Source of the DNA: Cunninghamella blakesleeana
Taxonomy: Eukaryota; Mucoromycota; Mucoromycetes; Mucorales; Cunninghamellaceae
Reading direction: 5' to 3'
Length of the DNA: 64,000 nucleotides
Assembly: GCA_017871115.1 (NCBI GenBank)
Contig: JAFCIZ010000002.1
Span: 372,001 to 436,000, forward strand
Shown: positions 51,996-63,822 of the stretch, piece after piece
How positions within the stretch are numbered: position 1 is the stretch's first letter
How the letters are laid out: each line of letters begins with the position of its first letter
Notes under the pieces: model-generated
The model's input: the letters and a program-made list of their open reading frames with translations, nothing else
Databases searched by the model: none
What the model was told of the DNA's origin: nothing
Position numbers and translations under genes: made by a program

Positions 51996-53207
51996 ATGTC
52001 AAAAGAAAAAAAAAAGGATCCTTTATTATCGTTAATGGCTGGTTCTTTTGCTGGAGGCATTGAAGGTATTGCAACATATCCAACAGAGTATGTGAAAACA
52101 CGATTACAGTTACAAGCAGGAGGTAAACTTGCACCTGGTGAAGTTCGTTTTAAAGGTCCTGTGGATTGTCTTGTACAAACTGTCAAACGTCATGGTTTAG
52201 GGGGTATTTATACTGGTGTTAGTGCTTTAGCTATTGGTAACGCGGCAAAAGCTGGTGTACGGTTTTTGACCTATGATCAAATTGCAAACCTTTTAAGAGA
52301 TAAGGATGGGAAATTATCAGGCATTCGTAGTGTACTTGCTGGTTTAGGTGCTGGAATGACTGAAGCTGCTCTTGTGGTTACACCTTCCGAAACAATCAAG
52401 TACGTATTAAAAGAAAAGAAAAGAAAAGAGAGGATGATATTAATATAACGATATATACAAGGGGTATAAAAGAAGGAAAAGCGTAAATTATATACATATA
52501 TATAGAGAGAGAATAGTATGTTGTTCTTGTATAATAATTTGATTACCTTTTTTTTCTTTTTTCTTTTTGTTAGAACCAAATTAATTCATGATCGAAATAA
52601 CCAAGTTCCAAAATATCATGGATTAGTTCATGGTACGAAAACAATCATTAAAGAAGAAGGTATTGCAGGTATTTATCGCGGATTAGGACCCGTTGTTGCT
52701 CGTCAAGGTGCTAATAGTGCTGTTCGATTTAGTAGCTATTCCTATTTTAAATCTACTTTACAAAAATTACGAGGTGATGATGAGACTACACCTTTACCTT
52801 CTGCTCATACTTTTGCTGCTGGTGCCATGGCTGGTATTGTTACAGTTTATACAACAATGCCCTTGGATGTAGTGAAAACGCGTATGCAAGGTTTAGATGC
52901 TAGGCAATTATATAAACATTCTTTGGATTGTTTAATTAAAGTGGTGAAAGAGCATGGTGTGTTTTCACTGTGGAAAGGAACTACTCCTCGTTTAACTAGA
53001 TTAATCGTAAGTGAATATATATATATGAATATAATATACATAAAAAAATATATATATATATGTATGTCTTTTTCAAAAATCTCATCTATTGTATTTTGTA
53101 TTTTTATTTATTTTAAAACAATGATAAAAATATAGTTTTCTGGTGGTATCGTCTTTACTGTATACGAAAAAACTTATGCTAGTTTAGATTATATTTTAAA
53201 AAAATAA
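51996..53207 (+). CDS. CTP1: Mitochondrial citrate/tricarboxylate carrier
   Basis: Inner-membrane carrier exporting citrate in exchange for malate or other tricarboxylates (SLC25A1/Ctp1). Exons: 51996-52399, 52574-53006, 53136-53207, giving 302 residues, the usual length. Three mitochondrial-carrier repeats carry YPTEYVKTRLQLQAGG, TPSETIKTKLIHD and MPLDVVKTRMQGLD. The second, with a Ser in PSETIKTKLIHDR, is characteristic of citrate carriers. GIYTGVSALAIGNAAKAGVR, GIYRGLGPVVARQGANSAVR and LWKGTTPRLTRLI also match Ctp1. The chain ends YEKTYASLDYILKK. The gene is divergent from IleRS; the transposon ends 276 bp upstream of the start codon. Confidence 0.95.
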
Positions 53208-53574
53208 TTTAGTTATAGACAATGTACATAATAATTATAATAAGAAAGAAAAAAGTACGCATTCCTCAATAGAATAAATTCAATTTATTGTGCTGTTTTA
53301 ATTACCTCTAAATTATTTATGATAAATAAATATATAATAAAATGATGATAATAGTAATAGTATAGAATAATAATATCAAATAATGTTACGAAATAAGAAA
53401 AAATAATATAATGAAATGATAATATAATATAGTAATAATTAAATAATAGAATATAATAATAAGGATATAATTCATGTAATATTAATGAATAAAATATAAG
53501 TTTTGGAATAAAATATTGTTTGCTTTCTTTTTTGGTACTTCCTTTTTTAAAAATATAAAAACGAAATAAAATAA
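53208..53574. other. Convergent 3' region
   Basis: ATA/AAT-rich spacer between the stops of CTP1 (+) and the PPPDE peptidase gene (-). No feature beyond polyadenylation-type A/T sequence. Confidence 0.5.
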
Positions 53575-54236
53575 CTAACGATCCAATTCTTGTAAAGAAG
53601 CACTGATAGACAATTGAGTTGCAGAACGAATAACTTCAGGACGATTACAATCTGGTTCTTTAATAGGATCGGTAACGTCATATTCATCAAAAGCAATAGG
53701 AGAAGAAGCACGTCCAAAAAATATACTTTCACCATCCGCTAATGATCCTGAAGGTCTTCGATGACTAGTTGGAGATGAAGGACTAGACGATTGGCGATAA
53801 TTATTTGATCCTGATGATAATGTATACATATGATTTCCCTGTTGTGGAATATAACGATATTCAATAGATGCTGTTGATGACTTTCGTGAAGTAGGGTTCG
53901 ATGTGGAATTGTTATACGATTGTGGTGTTGTTGTTGATGATGATGATAATGGTGGCAGTTTATTTTCAATACTAGTGTCATTTAATTGACTGCTATTATT
54001 ACTATTGATGCCATTATGATTATGATTATGATTATTATGATTATTATGATTATTATGATTATTATTTGTTGGATTGCTTAAAGTGTTATTTTTCTCTTGT
54101 GATCGATATTTTATAGCCTTTTGAGTTGATTGATTTGATGATGATGAATTAGGTGATTTAGATGAAGAGTTAGGAGGTGATTTAGAAGTATATGTCATTG
54201 CAGACCCTGATAATTGATCATTGGAAGAACTAGGTG

Positions 54237-54267
<31 letters not shown>

Positions 54268-55355
54268 GGTAATGATAATTTTAATATTAATGCATAAACT
54301 GATATTCGAGTTACTTAGTTTATTTTGATTATAGTTATATATTACCATCTCCTTCTAAATCAGGTGGCTCTATCCAGTCAGTAGCCGATGGTATGACACA
54401 TGGGAACATTGTGCCAAGTTTTGCTGCTCGATTAATCCATGATGGGGCATGCTTACCAGTTAACAACACACACAGATCATCAGTGAAATGGTTACAATTC
54501 CTTGTCAATAGATTATAAGAGGGACCAACGTATTCTTTAGATATATCTTGTATTACTTTATGAATTTGATCATTTGTTAATTGTGTATAACCAACGCTAA
54601 TTGATTGCCTAATAAATAAATAAAAAATAGAAAAAGAAAATAGAAAGATTTTAAAACCCAATTTTTTTTGTTTAAAACTTATTACTATTTATTTTATTTT
54701 ATTTTTTATGTAATAGTATTTTATTCTTTTTACTTGAAAATCAGCCCAGGGGGTCCTGATTTAGCTTCAACAGCAAAAACGCCAGTAATATTTTTATATT
54801 CATGGCCACCAAAACAATATTCCTTTCCACATATTTCTACACCTGAATGATAAACGCCTATTATATATATAAATATGTATTAATAAACAAATATAAATAA
54901 ATAAACAAATAAAAAATGAACAATAGAATGGTTAAAAAAAGTAATATTTTTTTATTATAAAGCCTTTTTTATACCACTTACCAATACCAAGAGCATAATA
55001 ACCAAAACTAGTTAAAAAGCTAGGTTGTAACTAATCAGATATAATATATTTATTTATATACAAATATATATTTAATTTATTTTGAATGTATATGTATAAA
55101 TGTATATATGCATTTCTTGTTTATATTATTGCTATTATCAGTTACCATATCGTACACATTAACAAAAACTATGTTTTATTTCATTAATTAATAATAATAT
55201 TAATAAAATAGTAACTGTGAGTTCAAATTGATATGAATAAGCTATATACGTATAAATTGTAAAATAAGTTGAGCCGTATTACCTTGATGTTGATGTTCAT
55301 GTTGTGAATTAGCATACGATTTAGTAAACAGCCCTTTTTTTATTGAAGCAATCAT
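53575..55355 (-). CDS. DeSI-2/PPPDE-type thiol peptidase with long tail
   Basis: Papain-fold (PPPDE) cysteine peptidase related to DeSI-2, an enzyme class reported to remove SUMO or ubiquitin. Exons: 55355-55283, 55168-55146, 55030-54982, 54857-54734, 54608-54346, 54236-53575, giving 397 residues. The 23 nt second exon supplies VFVNVYDM. The catalytic His lies in GVYHSGVEICGKEYCFGGHE and the catalytic Cys in YNLLTRNCNHFTDDL, followed by GKHAPSWINRAAKLG, all as in DeSI-2. After residue ~180 comes a 220-residue low-complexity extension rich in Ser, Asn and His, including an Asn-His repeat, absent from animal DeSI-2. The substrate is not deducible. Confidence 0.88.
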
Positions 55356-58124
55356 GAAATATTTGTGAAAGAGAAGTTGAATATATAAAATATAAAATAT
55401 TAATTATTTATACTCCGTTAAAAAATCGAAATTTGATTGGATTAAAAAAAAAAATAAAAACGACAATCATGTGGAAAGAAATATTAACATATTTAAAAAA
55501 AGAAAAAATAAGACCAAATGAAAACATATGTATAATATCACATAATGTTTTTTTTAAACTAAATAATATATGCAAATTAATAAATAACATATCAGAAATT
55601 AATTAGAGGGTAAAAGACAAGAATATACCAAAAATGAATAAAAACTACGAATAAAAATGTATAATATAGAAGTAAAACCCAATTTGTATAACTGTTTGAA
55701 AATCCTGGAGCGCATTTCTTTCTTTAAAAAAAAAATATTTTTTATATTTTTCTATGTAAGCGGACTTTATCTATTGTTTCTGATTATCTATTAAAGAGAG
55801 ATTCTACTCGAACAAGGTATATAAGAACCCTCTAGTAATATAAAAAGAAAATTTTCATATTTTTAATTTTTACCTGTAGTGTATTTAATTTTTTTATATA
55901 TAACGCGTCAACATTTTTTTATTTTTTATTTAAATACTCAAAAAAATATTCAAAAATAATACATACTCATATTTTAAATATTTATTTACTTCGATAAATA
56001 ATGGACCAAACGTCACGATAGTTTAAAAGCTCATTGGAATATTTCTAATATAATTTTCATAGAGTGATCAAGAGTACACGTGAATTTATTTATATAATAG
56101 TATTAAAGTTGCATATTAAATTATCTCTATAGATAAATTGGCTTTATATTTCAACATATGAATAGTATAGCTATTATATATATGTATATGGTGACTTTCA
56201 ATAATGTAGCATCTATAATTGTAAATATAAGTTATTTAACTGAATGAAGTTTCTTTGATTAAATCAGCCAACTTCCAATATCATTCTATGTGAATTAGCT
56301 TATATATAGAGAATAATTATTAATAATCTTTTAAAACTTCAAGTTAATCAGTTTATTATCTGCGGAGACATATGAGTACTTTTCTTGGATTTTATTTTTT
56401 CAATAAATAAACCAATATATAAGGATATCATATTAAAATCATACAACATATGTGATTGAATAATGTCATTGAACCACTAAAATAGCAAATAAATTGTTTG
56501 TAGGTGCGAATGCATATTAAAAAAAAATTTCTTGGGATAATTTTACCTGAGAGATACAAATAAGAAATTTCATTTTTTTATATATACTTATCCAATGATA
56601 ACCCACATAAGCATTCGTTGTTCAGAGCAAATAGTCTGCGACAACTCTTTACATTTAAATAGTAACCATGATAAGGTTATATAATTTTTTCTCTTTTCTT
56701 TTCTTTTCTTTTCTTTTCTCTCTCCCTTTCTCTCTTTTTGTTTCTCTGTCTTTTCCTCTCCATCTCCCTATATATATACAATATTTAAATCTACTTTGCT
56801 CTCATTCAATCTTCATTCATTAAAACACAATATGTATATAAACGTATAAAAGAATAGCCGCATTACTATAAAATATAATTCTGACATATACTTCTTCTTG
56901 ATTGAAAGAATGGATGAATTTAAAACAGAAAAAGCTTATTTTTGTTTACTGCAAAGTAATAGGTACATTTATGTCGATGGAAATAGATTTTTCGCAACTG
57001 AATCTATTAAAAAAATACCTCTTACTAGGTATATTTTTACAAGGGAAAAATCAGGTTTATAGATCGCTATAGAGATAAAATTTTTATAGTAAACAAGGAT
57101 GGTAGTTTCAATATTGGAGAATATATGACTATCGTAGTGTTTGCTATGATTTCTTGAGATAGAAAAAGAAGTGATGCTAAAAGAAAAGTCAATAGTATTG
57201 GTGAGGCTGTGGATAAATGAGCCCAGGGATTTTTTTTTTTGTATTTTTAATAAAATAACTCTTTACCTTACTGTTACAATAAATAAAAATAGCTAATTTC
57301 ATTCTATCCATTTATTTATTTATTTATTTTTAAAAAAAAATGCTAAAAAATTATATTATTGAATTACATAAAATGCAAAAAAAAAAAAAAAATACTATAG
57401 AAGTATAAACATTTTGGAAAGTAGCTTTATATTTTTATAGAGGTTAGTACGGGTTACATAATAAAAGCTTTTTTGGTTGATTTTAGTATATATCAGTATT
57501 CTATTTGAATAATAATAATTATCTATTTATAAAGGGTGAATGCATTTTACATAAAAAATTCACTGGCGGCATTTGAGAATATAGTTTAGATGTTAATTAT
57601 TTTAATTAACCTTTTCAATTAATATAAACTCTTTAAGCTTAAACAAAGAAGTGTTAAAATAATATATGTATTGGAAAATTAATTACTGGGAACTTATATT
57701 TTTTATAAATATTAGTTTATAATAATTCAATTATCAAATTAATATAGTCAGCATAATAGTATTAATAATAATAATGCAATCCGTACTAACAACTATCATT
57801 AATTCGTTCAATATAATTTAAAAAGATAATAATAGATAATATATAGAAAAGGAACAACCCAGCTTGAACTTTAAAAAAACCATCTTATCCCTTAGGCTCA
57901 TTTAATACAGAAAAAGCTAAAAATTACCAGCAGAAAAACACCAACTCTTCTTGTATTCCAACAACTAACATAACATAATACGTGAAAGAGTAATATTTTA
58001 ATAATTTTTTTTTCTCAAAAAAATGGCAAGTATATTCAATATACACTTATATTTTATTTTTCAGAGTTTATAAAAATGACAGTATATTACAATATCAATT
58101 ACAATTGCAGTTATTTAAAAAAGG
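55356..58124. other. 2.8 kb gene-poor region
   Basis: A/T-rich DNA with few open frames. A CT-rich tract (56690-56765, TTTTC repeats then CTCTCTCCC) and a leader-like stretch precede a decayed ORF at 56909-57220, listed separately. AATAAA-type signals occur near 57250-57290. No other coding sequence was seen. Confidence 0.5.
56909..57220 (+). pseudogene. Decayed ORF of unknown family
   Basis: From ATG 56909 the frame reads MDEFKTEKAYFCLLQSNRYI and continues for 50 codons to a TAG. After a one-base shift it resumes as FIDRYRDKIFIVNKDGSFNI, GEYMTIVVFAMIS, hits a TGA, and continues in the same frame RDKRS-like to GEAVDK and a TGA at about 57218-57220. One frameshift and one nonsense codon in otherwise coding-like sequence suggest a recent pseudogene. 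A promoter-like CT tract precedes it. Family not recognised. Confidence 0.45.
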
Positions 58125-58695
58125 TTATATTAATGGAGCTGATCGGTTTGATACTTCAATTAAATTTCCATCTGGATCATAAATATAAATAGACTTCAAT
58201 AGTCCTCGAGCACCAGTACGTTGTACAATATATTGATTATTTTCTAATAATAATGGACCTTCGATATTTTTTAACAGTTCATCATTGCTATCATCCTTTA
58301 ATTTTTGTATCTCTTGCTGCCAGTGCTTTAAAATAGAAGAAACTGGTTGATCCGTCCAAAAACAGAGGTCAGCACTTCCAGATTGTGGGCATTTAGCCAT
58401 AGGATTTACTTTCATTCCAGTCTCATGTAAATTGATTTTTTGATCATTTAAGATAAGCGCATATCTTTTTTTGTTTGGATCTGAAGGGGAAATAAATGTT
58501 TCTACTTTCATTCCTCTTCATAAAAAATGATAATAATATTAACTTTCAAAATATCTACTATCTTTGGTTTATTATCTTATTAATATCTGTATAACATAAA
58601 TTAACCTACAGCATATTTTCATACCATCGGCAGGATCTAAATATGTTTGTTACCGTAATAACAACATGATCAATACCTTTTATAACTGGAACCAT
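58125..58695 (-). CDS. VOC-superfamily (glyoxalase-like) protein, GLOD5 type
   Basis: Vicinal-oxygen-chelate fold protein resembling glyoxalase-domain-containing protein 5. Exons: 58695-58610 and 58515-58125, giving 158 residues. It opens IKGIDHVVITVTN, with the metal-ligand-type His, followed by WYENMLGMKVETF. The second half has INLHETG, SADLCFW and IYIYDPDGNLIEVSN, the last containing the expected metal-binding Glu. The internal acceptor was chosen to give CT|A GGA ATG (L-G-M), as in the family. The substrate is unknown; many GLOD5-like proteins have no demonstrated activity. Confidence 0.85.
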
Positions 58696-59249
58696 AATTT
58701 GAAATATAATAAAGAAAAAAAAAGAAGAAAAAGAGAAGAAAAAAAGCCTAAATAGGTAGCTAAATAAAAAAACAAAATGCTGAGCATTCTTTTTGAGATA
58801 TTTTTTCCTTTTTAGGTTTTTTTTTAAAAAAAAGAGCATCAGATTTATATAATATTTATATATACTGTTAATAGTCTTACATATGGCTAAATTGATAAAA
58901 AAAAAATAGAGCGAGGCTGCATAATAAAATATTGAATAAAATATGTTGTTTTTTTATAATAAATACGTATATAAATATACATTTCTTTTTAAAGAATGAA
59001 ATGATACCGCCCAAAAACATCATTCAATTTGTTTTAACTTTTTAATATTTATTCACTACTGAAGGACAACTTACTATTCTATTATAACAATATAATACGT
59101 ACTTTATTTATTTTCATCAATGCTTATATTATTTATGTATTAAACTTTAAAAAAAATATGATTAAATATAAATAAACAAATAAACAAAAAAAAACCTTCT
59201 ATCATTAATTTTTTACTGTACACAAACTATATAATCCTCATTCTTTTCA
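58696..59249. other. Intergenic region between VOC gene and carrier gene
   Basis: About 550 bp of A/T-rich DNA holding the VOC gene promoter and the 3' region of the carrier gene. Nothing else is visible. Confidence 0.5.
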
Positions 59250-60574
59250 TTATTGAACAGAATTTTGCTTTGCTCTGGTGAGTTTATAGGAAGCATAGAA
59301 AACGATGGTAAGGTAGGCTGCTACATAATCCTTGATCATAAAGAGGATACCGCTATTGAAAAATCCTTTTGTAATTTGTGCTTTCATGCCCTAAATAAAA
59401 ATAAATAATAAAAATCGTAATATATTCAATATTTTATTTTTTCCTTTTTTATTATTTTATTTATTCCCTTTGACTATCACCATCATTGCCATTATTTTTT
59501 ATTTTCTTTAGTTTATTATTACCTTATAAACACCGCTTAAACCTTCCTTATGGATAACTTGTTGCAATAATTCTAACATACCAGGTTTTTTAACTTGTCC
59601 CATTTTAGACTTTCCTTTTTTATCATGGGCAGCAATCATATTAGCACGAATGAAGATGAATGGATAAGTAACCATGGTTGCAATACTTTTAGCAAAAGCT
59701 GAAAATAAAAACGTTTGTAAACTTGTTAAATTTTTGTTGCCAGAGCTTTGTAAATAAAATCCTTTCAGTTTTTCAAATGTAAAATAAGTGATGGATGGAT
59801 TAGAAACTAAAACCATTGAGGCTCTATAACCTACATGAATATAAATATAAACATATTTTATGATTATTATTCATTCACTCTACATATATATATATATATA
59901 TATATATATCTTATTTTCATTTATTTACTATTAATTAATATATACCTGTCCAAAAACCAGTAATACCCTTTTCAGCATAAATTTCTTTTGCTACTTCAGT
60001 AAAAGATTGTTTTGTTGAAGAAGTCTGTAATCGAGTAGTAATATTTGAGACTGGAGAAGTAAATAAGCGAGAAATTAAAGCAGCTTCGGCACCCAAAAAC
60101 AACTCTTGATAAATATTTAACGTAGTAGGTTTCCCCCAGGATTTATTCAATTTTTCTTGAATATTACGTAAAGCTGTATAACAATAAAAATAAATAAAAC
60201 TAGATAATAAAGTGGCTAAAGAGTCCGCACCTAAACCTGTATATAAACCTGGTATTCCTCCTTCTTTATATATTTTTTGAATCATAGTTAACAAACCACT
60301 ATTCTTTTTTTTTTCTTCTTCTTCACTATTATCTTTATTTTCAAGTTGAAGTCGAGTTGTCGATCTAATAGTATATATATATATATATATATATATTGTT
60401 TAGTTTTTTTTTTTTATCTGTATGCAAAAAAAAACATAAATTATTTCCTTACATGTCAATAGGATATATGATAAGGTTACTAAGAATACTACCCACAGAT
60501 CCTGCAAAGGCATGGCCAACAGGTGGTAATTTATATTTATCAAAAGGGATTAAATCATCATTTGAAGCACTCAT
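59250..60574 (-). CDS. Peroxisomal-type adenine nucleotide carrier (SLC25A17-like)
   Basis: Mitochondrial-carrier-family protein most like the peroxisomal ANT1/PMP47/SLC25A17 branch, which brings ATP (or CoA/FAD) into peroxisomes. Exons: 60574-60453, 60364-59946, 59830-59523, 59390-59250, giving 329 residues. The first carrier signature is degenerate, YPIDISTTRLQ, as in this branch; others are SPVSNITTRLQTSS and YPFIFIRANMIAAH. GGIPGLYTGLGADSLATLL, GFWTGYRASMVLVSNPSITY and GLSGVYKGMKAQITKGFFNS are typical of peroxisomal carriers. A charged loop with EEEEKKK follows the first repeat. It is distinct from the CTP1 gene in this window. Peroxisomal location is inferred from family resemblance. Confidence 0.8.
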
Positions 60575-61180
60575 TATAGTTTATATATGTATATCTGTTT
60601 AAAAGGAAGAGAAAGAAATAAAAAAGAGAGAGAAAGGAAAAGGAAAATAAAAAAGTTTGGAAAAAAAAAAATCTGAGAAAGAAATCATATGATTTTGAAT
60701 TTAAAATTACAAATGTAGTTTTTTTCATTTAAGGGCACTACCTCTTTTTTAAAGCAGAAGCGAAATGATGTATTCTTTTATATATGTATATATTTAAAAG
60801 CACATATTTGATCATTAATATTTTATTTTTTTAATCATGTTAATAATGAAAATAATAATAATAAAAACAAGAATAACAAGAATAACAAGAATAACAATAA
60901 TAACTATAATGATAATAATGACAATAATAATAATAATAATAATAATTATAGTGATAATAATGATAATAAATAGTATAGCTATAAAAATATAAAAAAATAA
61001 AAGTAATTAAAATACATATACAATGAATTAGGTATCTTTAATAATATACAAAATAAATAAATAAAAAATACTAAACAGCAGAGGAAAGTAAATTATAAAT
61101 ATATAAAAAAATGTGAAACTATATACTAAAAATGGTTAATGGAAGAAGTATTTTTTTTTAAAAAGAAAAAAGTAAAAATT
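60575..61180. other. Intergenic region with tandem repeat AAGAATAAC
   Basis: Upstream region of the carrier gene with a purine-rich tract (60600-60680), then AAGAATAAC repeated about three times (60869-60900) and an AAT/ACT microsatellite (60900-60970) with imperfect dyad symmetry (ACTATAATGATAATAATG ... ATTATAGT). Confidence 0.6.
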
Positions 61181-62374
61181 TCAATTTAAAATATTTTGAA
61201 TTTTCATTACGGTAGAAGTTGGCATGGGAGACTTATTACAATTGGACGATTTAAATGACAATGAAGATGATGATTTTGGTGAAGAAATTGATTGTTGTTG
61301 TTGTAGTTGATAATTTTCTTCCAGTAATGTTGCTGACGATGATGATGAAGTAGATGAATATAATAAAGGTGAAGATGATGGATGGGACTGTGACATATTT
61401 ATATCATGATGATAATGATGATTATTGCAATTATTGTTTTCATTATTGTTATAATTATTTGATGGAATTAGTGTTGAAGATGACTTAAATGATAAAGTAG
61501 GTGAATAGTTTTGCTGTTGTTGAGCATCTACAGAAAGTGGAGACGATTCTTTATTTAATGATGGTTTAATGGGTGGTGTTCTTCTTAAAGTGGATGAACT
61601 TCCCCTAACGAATGCGCCATTTTTAAACTTTGCCATATGAGCGGGGTCTATTGTCCAATATCCACCTTTTCCTTTATTTGATCCATCTAATTCTGATTTC
61701 GGTACTTTTTTAAAACACTTGTTTAATGATAAATTATGTCGTATTGTATTCTATAAAAAAAAAGTAAATAATAATAATAAATGATGAGTTGTATATTTAT
61801 TTACTTATTAAAAAAAAAAAAATAGACAAATATTTATTCTAGTTCCCTTTTTGTATCACATACACACATATATATTTACAAAAAAAGGAAAAAAAAAAAC
61901 CTTCTCCTTTCTATCTGCAATCGCTACATTTATATTTTATATAATTATATTTATATTTATATATATATATATATATATTACCTGCCAACCAGTGTCATCA
62001 GCATTATAAAGAGCTGGATATTTTTCAACAATCCATCGATAAACTTCACGTAAAGTAAGCCTTTCATTTTCCGATTCTAAAATAGCTTGAGCAATAAGCG
62101 AAGAATAGGAAAAAGGAGGTCTTCTTCGTTTTCTTGGTAGTTTTGTAGCATTGGGTGTCATAGGAATGAATGATTCTGATACCAAGACTTTCTGTAATTG
62201 CTGTTGATGATATTCTGATCTATGTTGTTCAACAGATGAAATAACATAAGGATATCGCATCACAACTGGAATGCTTGGAAGTTTAATTTCATTTTTTTCC
62301 ATCATATTATCTCGATTATATTCTTCACTACTACTATGACTATGCTGGTCTGTTGCATCTGAATTTACTGACAT
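61181..62374 (-). CDS. Forkhead transcription factor
   Basis: DNA-binding regulator of the forkhead/FOX family. Exons: 62374-61982 and 61750-61181, giving 320 residues. The winged-helix domain (about residues 84-170) reads [35 protein letters not shown], then [21 protein letters not shown] and [10 protein letters not shown]. The intron splits the recognition helix, between GWQ and NTIRHN, exactly in phase. A basic stretch [10 protein letters not shown] is a probable nuclear signal. The N-terminus is Ser/His/Gln-rich; the C-terminal 150 residues are Ser, Asn and Gln-rich low complexity. Its targets are unknown, and it cannot be assigned to yeast Fkh1/2, Hcm1 or Fhl1 from the domain alone. Confidence 0.9.
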
Positions 62375-62801
62375 AAGTTTTATGAATAATATATATATAT
62401 ATATATGTATATTTTATGTAAAAAAAATATAATGATATATAAAATAATAATATTAATAATTAGAATAATAATAATTAAAATATACTGTTTAATACAAATG
62501 TATATATATATTAATAAATATATACATAAAAAGATATATATATATATATATATAAAGCTAATGAATCGGACAAATATAATACAAATATAAAATAAAAATA
62601 TACTAATACGGAGAAGGAAGAAAAAAAAGAAGGAAAGTGGTAAAAAAAAGATAAGAAATTTTTTTGTTGTTGTTGTTCTTACTTTGAAACTCCGAAATAA
62701 TCTGGACTTGGAACTGTTAAGGTTTCTTATCTCTATTTTTGTTACTGATAATGTTATTAAATTGATTTTTTTATCTTTCATTATATCTTTATTCTATATT
62801 A

Positions 62802-62836
<35 letters not shown>

Positions 62837-63822
62837 GTTTATATGATTATAATTTTTAAAAATCAGAATCTTTTCATTTTTTTATTTTAACAAAGATTAT
62901 TCTAAGGCTATTATTTTTAACTCAATTATTATGACATGATAAATGGGGTTTGTTATTAGAATGTATTATAATTAATATATCCAACTAAAGCTAACAACCA
63001 TTAATTATTAATTATATATATAAATAAAGTTTTGATGATCATGATTTAGTTTAATGCATAAATACTCTATATATTAAAAAATAAATAACAAATAAATAAA
63101 GCCTCGCTTATTGTATATATACTAGTTCGTCTGTATTGATTGTATAAAATAGAGTGCAAGCTATATAGAATAGTTATATAAATAAATGGCAATCAATTTA
63201 ATCTCAGATATATATTTTCTTCGAATTCTTATCACTTCTTTTCCTTTTTTAATAAAACCTTTCTACGCACGCACTTTCTTTTTCTGATATTCTTTTTTAG
63301 ATTTATTTAATAATAGCTTTATAGTTTGACTAATCTTTTTTCTTTTAAAAAAAAAAGCATATATAGATATATATTTAATCTTTCATAAACAGTAAACTTA
63401 TCATATGGAAAAATACAAAAATAAAACTTTACGATTATAGAATAAACTAAACTATTAAAGGGAAAACTACACTCAGCACTGGCGTTGATCGATATTTTAA
63501 TCGAATTGATTTTAAAAATACAAAACAAAAAAAGGTTATCCTTAATGTAAGCATGGATACCTGAAAAGTAGCTAAATCTATTGCATCAAAAAATGAAGCT
63601 GAATAATGTTGAATCAATGCAAGTAGTAATGGAAAGTCAGTATATATATATATAAGGTATGGTGCATCTAAGTTATAACCAGAATTTTTAAAATTTTGGT
63701 GCAATTTTTGAATTTGAAATCCCGATTTTTATGCCTATTTTTTTTTACGAAAATGTTATAACTACAACTCTTTTTTGATTTTATTAAATGATATGTATAT
63801 ATATGTAAAATAAATTGAAAAG
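62375..63822. other. AT-rich region upstream of forkhead gene
   Basis: Contains (TA)n runs (62390-62405, 62530-62555), an ATT microsatellite (62800-62835) and the presumed forkhead promoter. On the minus strand at 63447-63704 a frame reads DFPLLLALIQHYSASFFDAI and DLATFQ before a GTATCC donor-like site. It is coding-like but unsupported. Confidence 0.4.

Noticed and set aside
53739..53981. His-rich minus-strand frame
   Set aside because: Alternate-frame reading of the Ser/Asn-rich tail of the PPPDE protein.
62380..62781. 133-codon hydrophobic minus-strand frame upstream of the forkhead gene
   Set aside because: Almost entirely Ile, Tyr, Leu and Phe from TA-dinucleotide and T-rich sequence; it is the promoter side of the forkhead gene.
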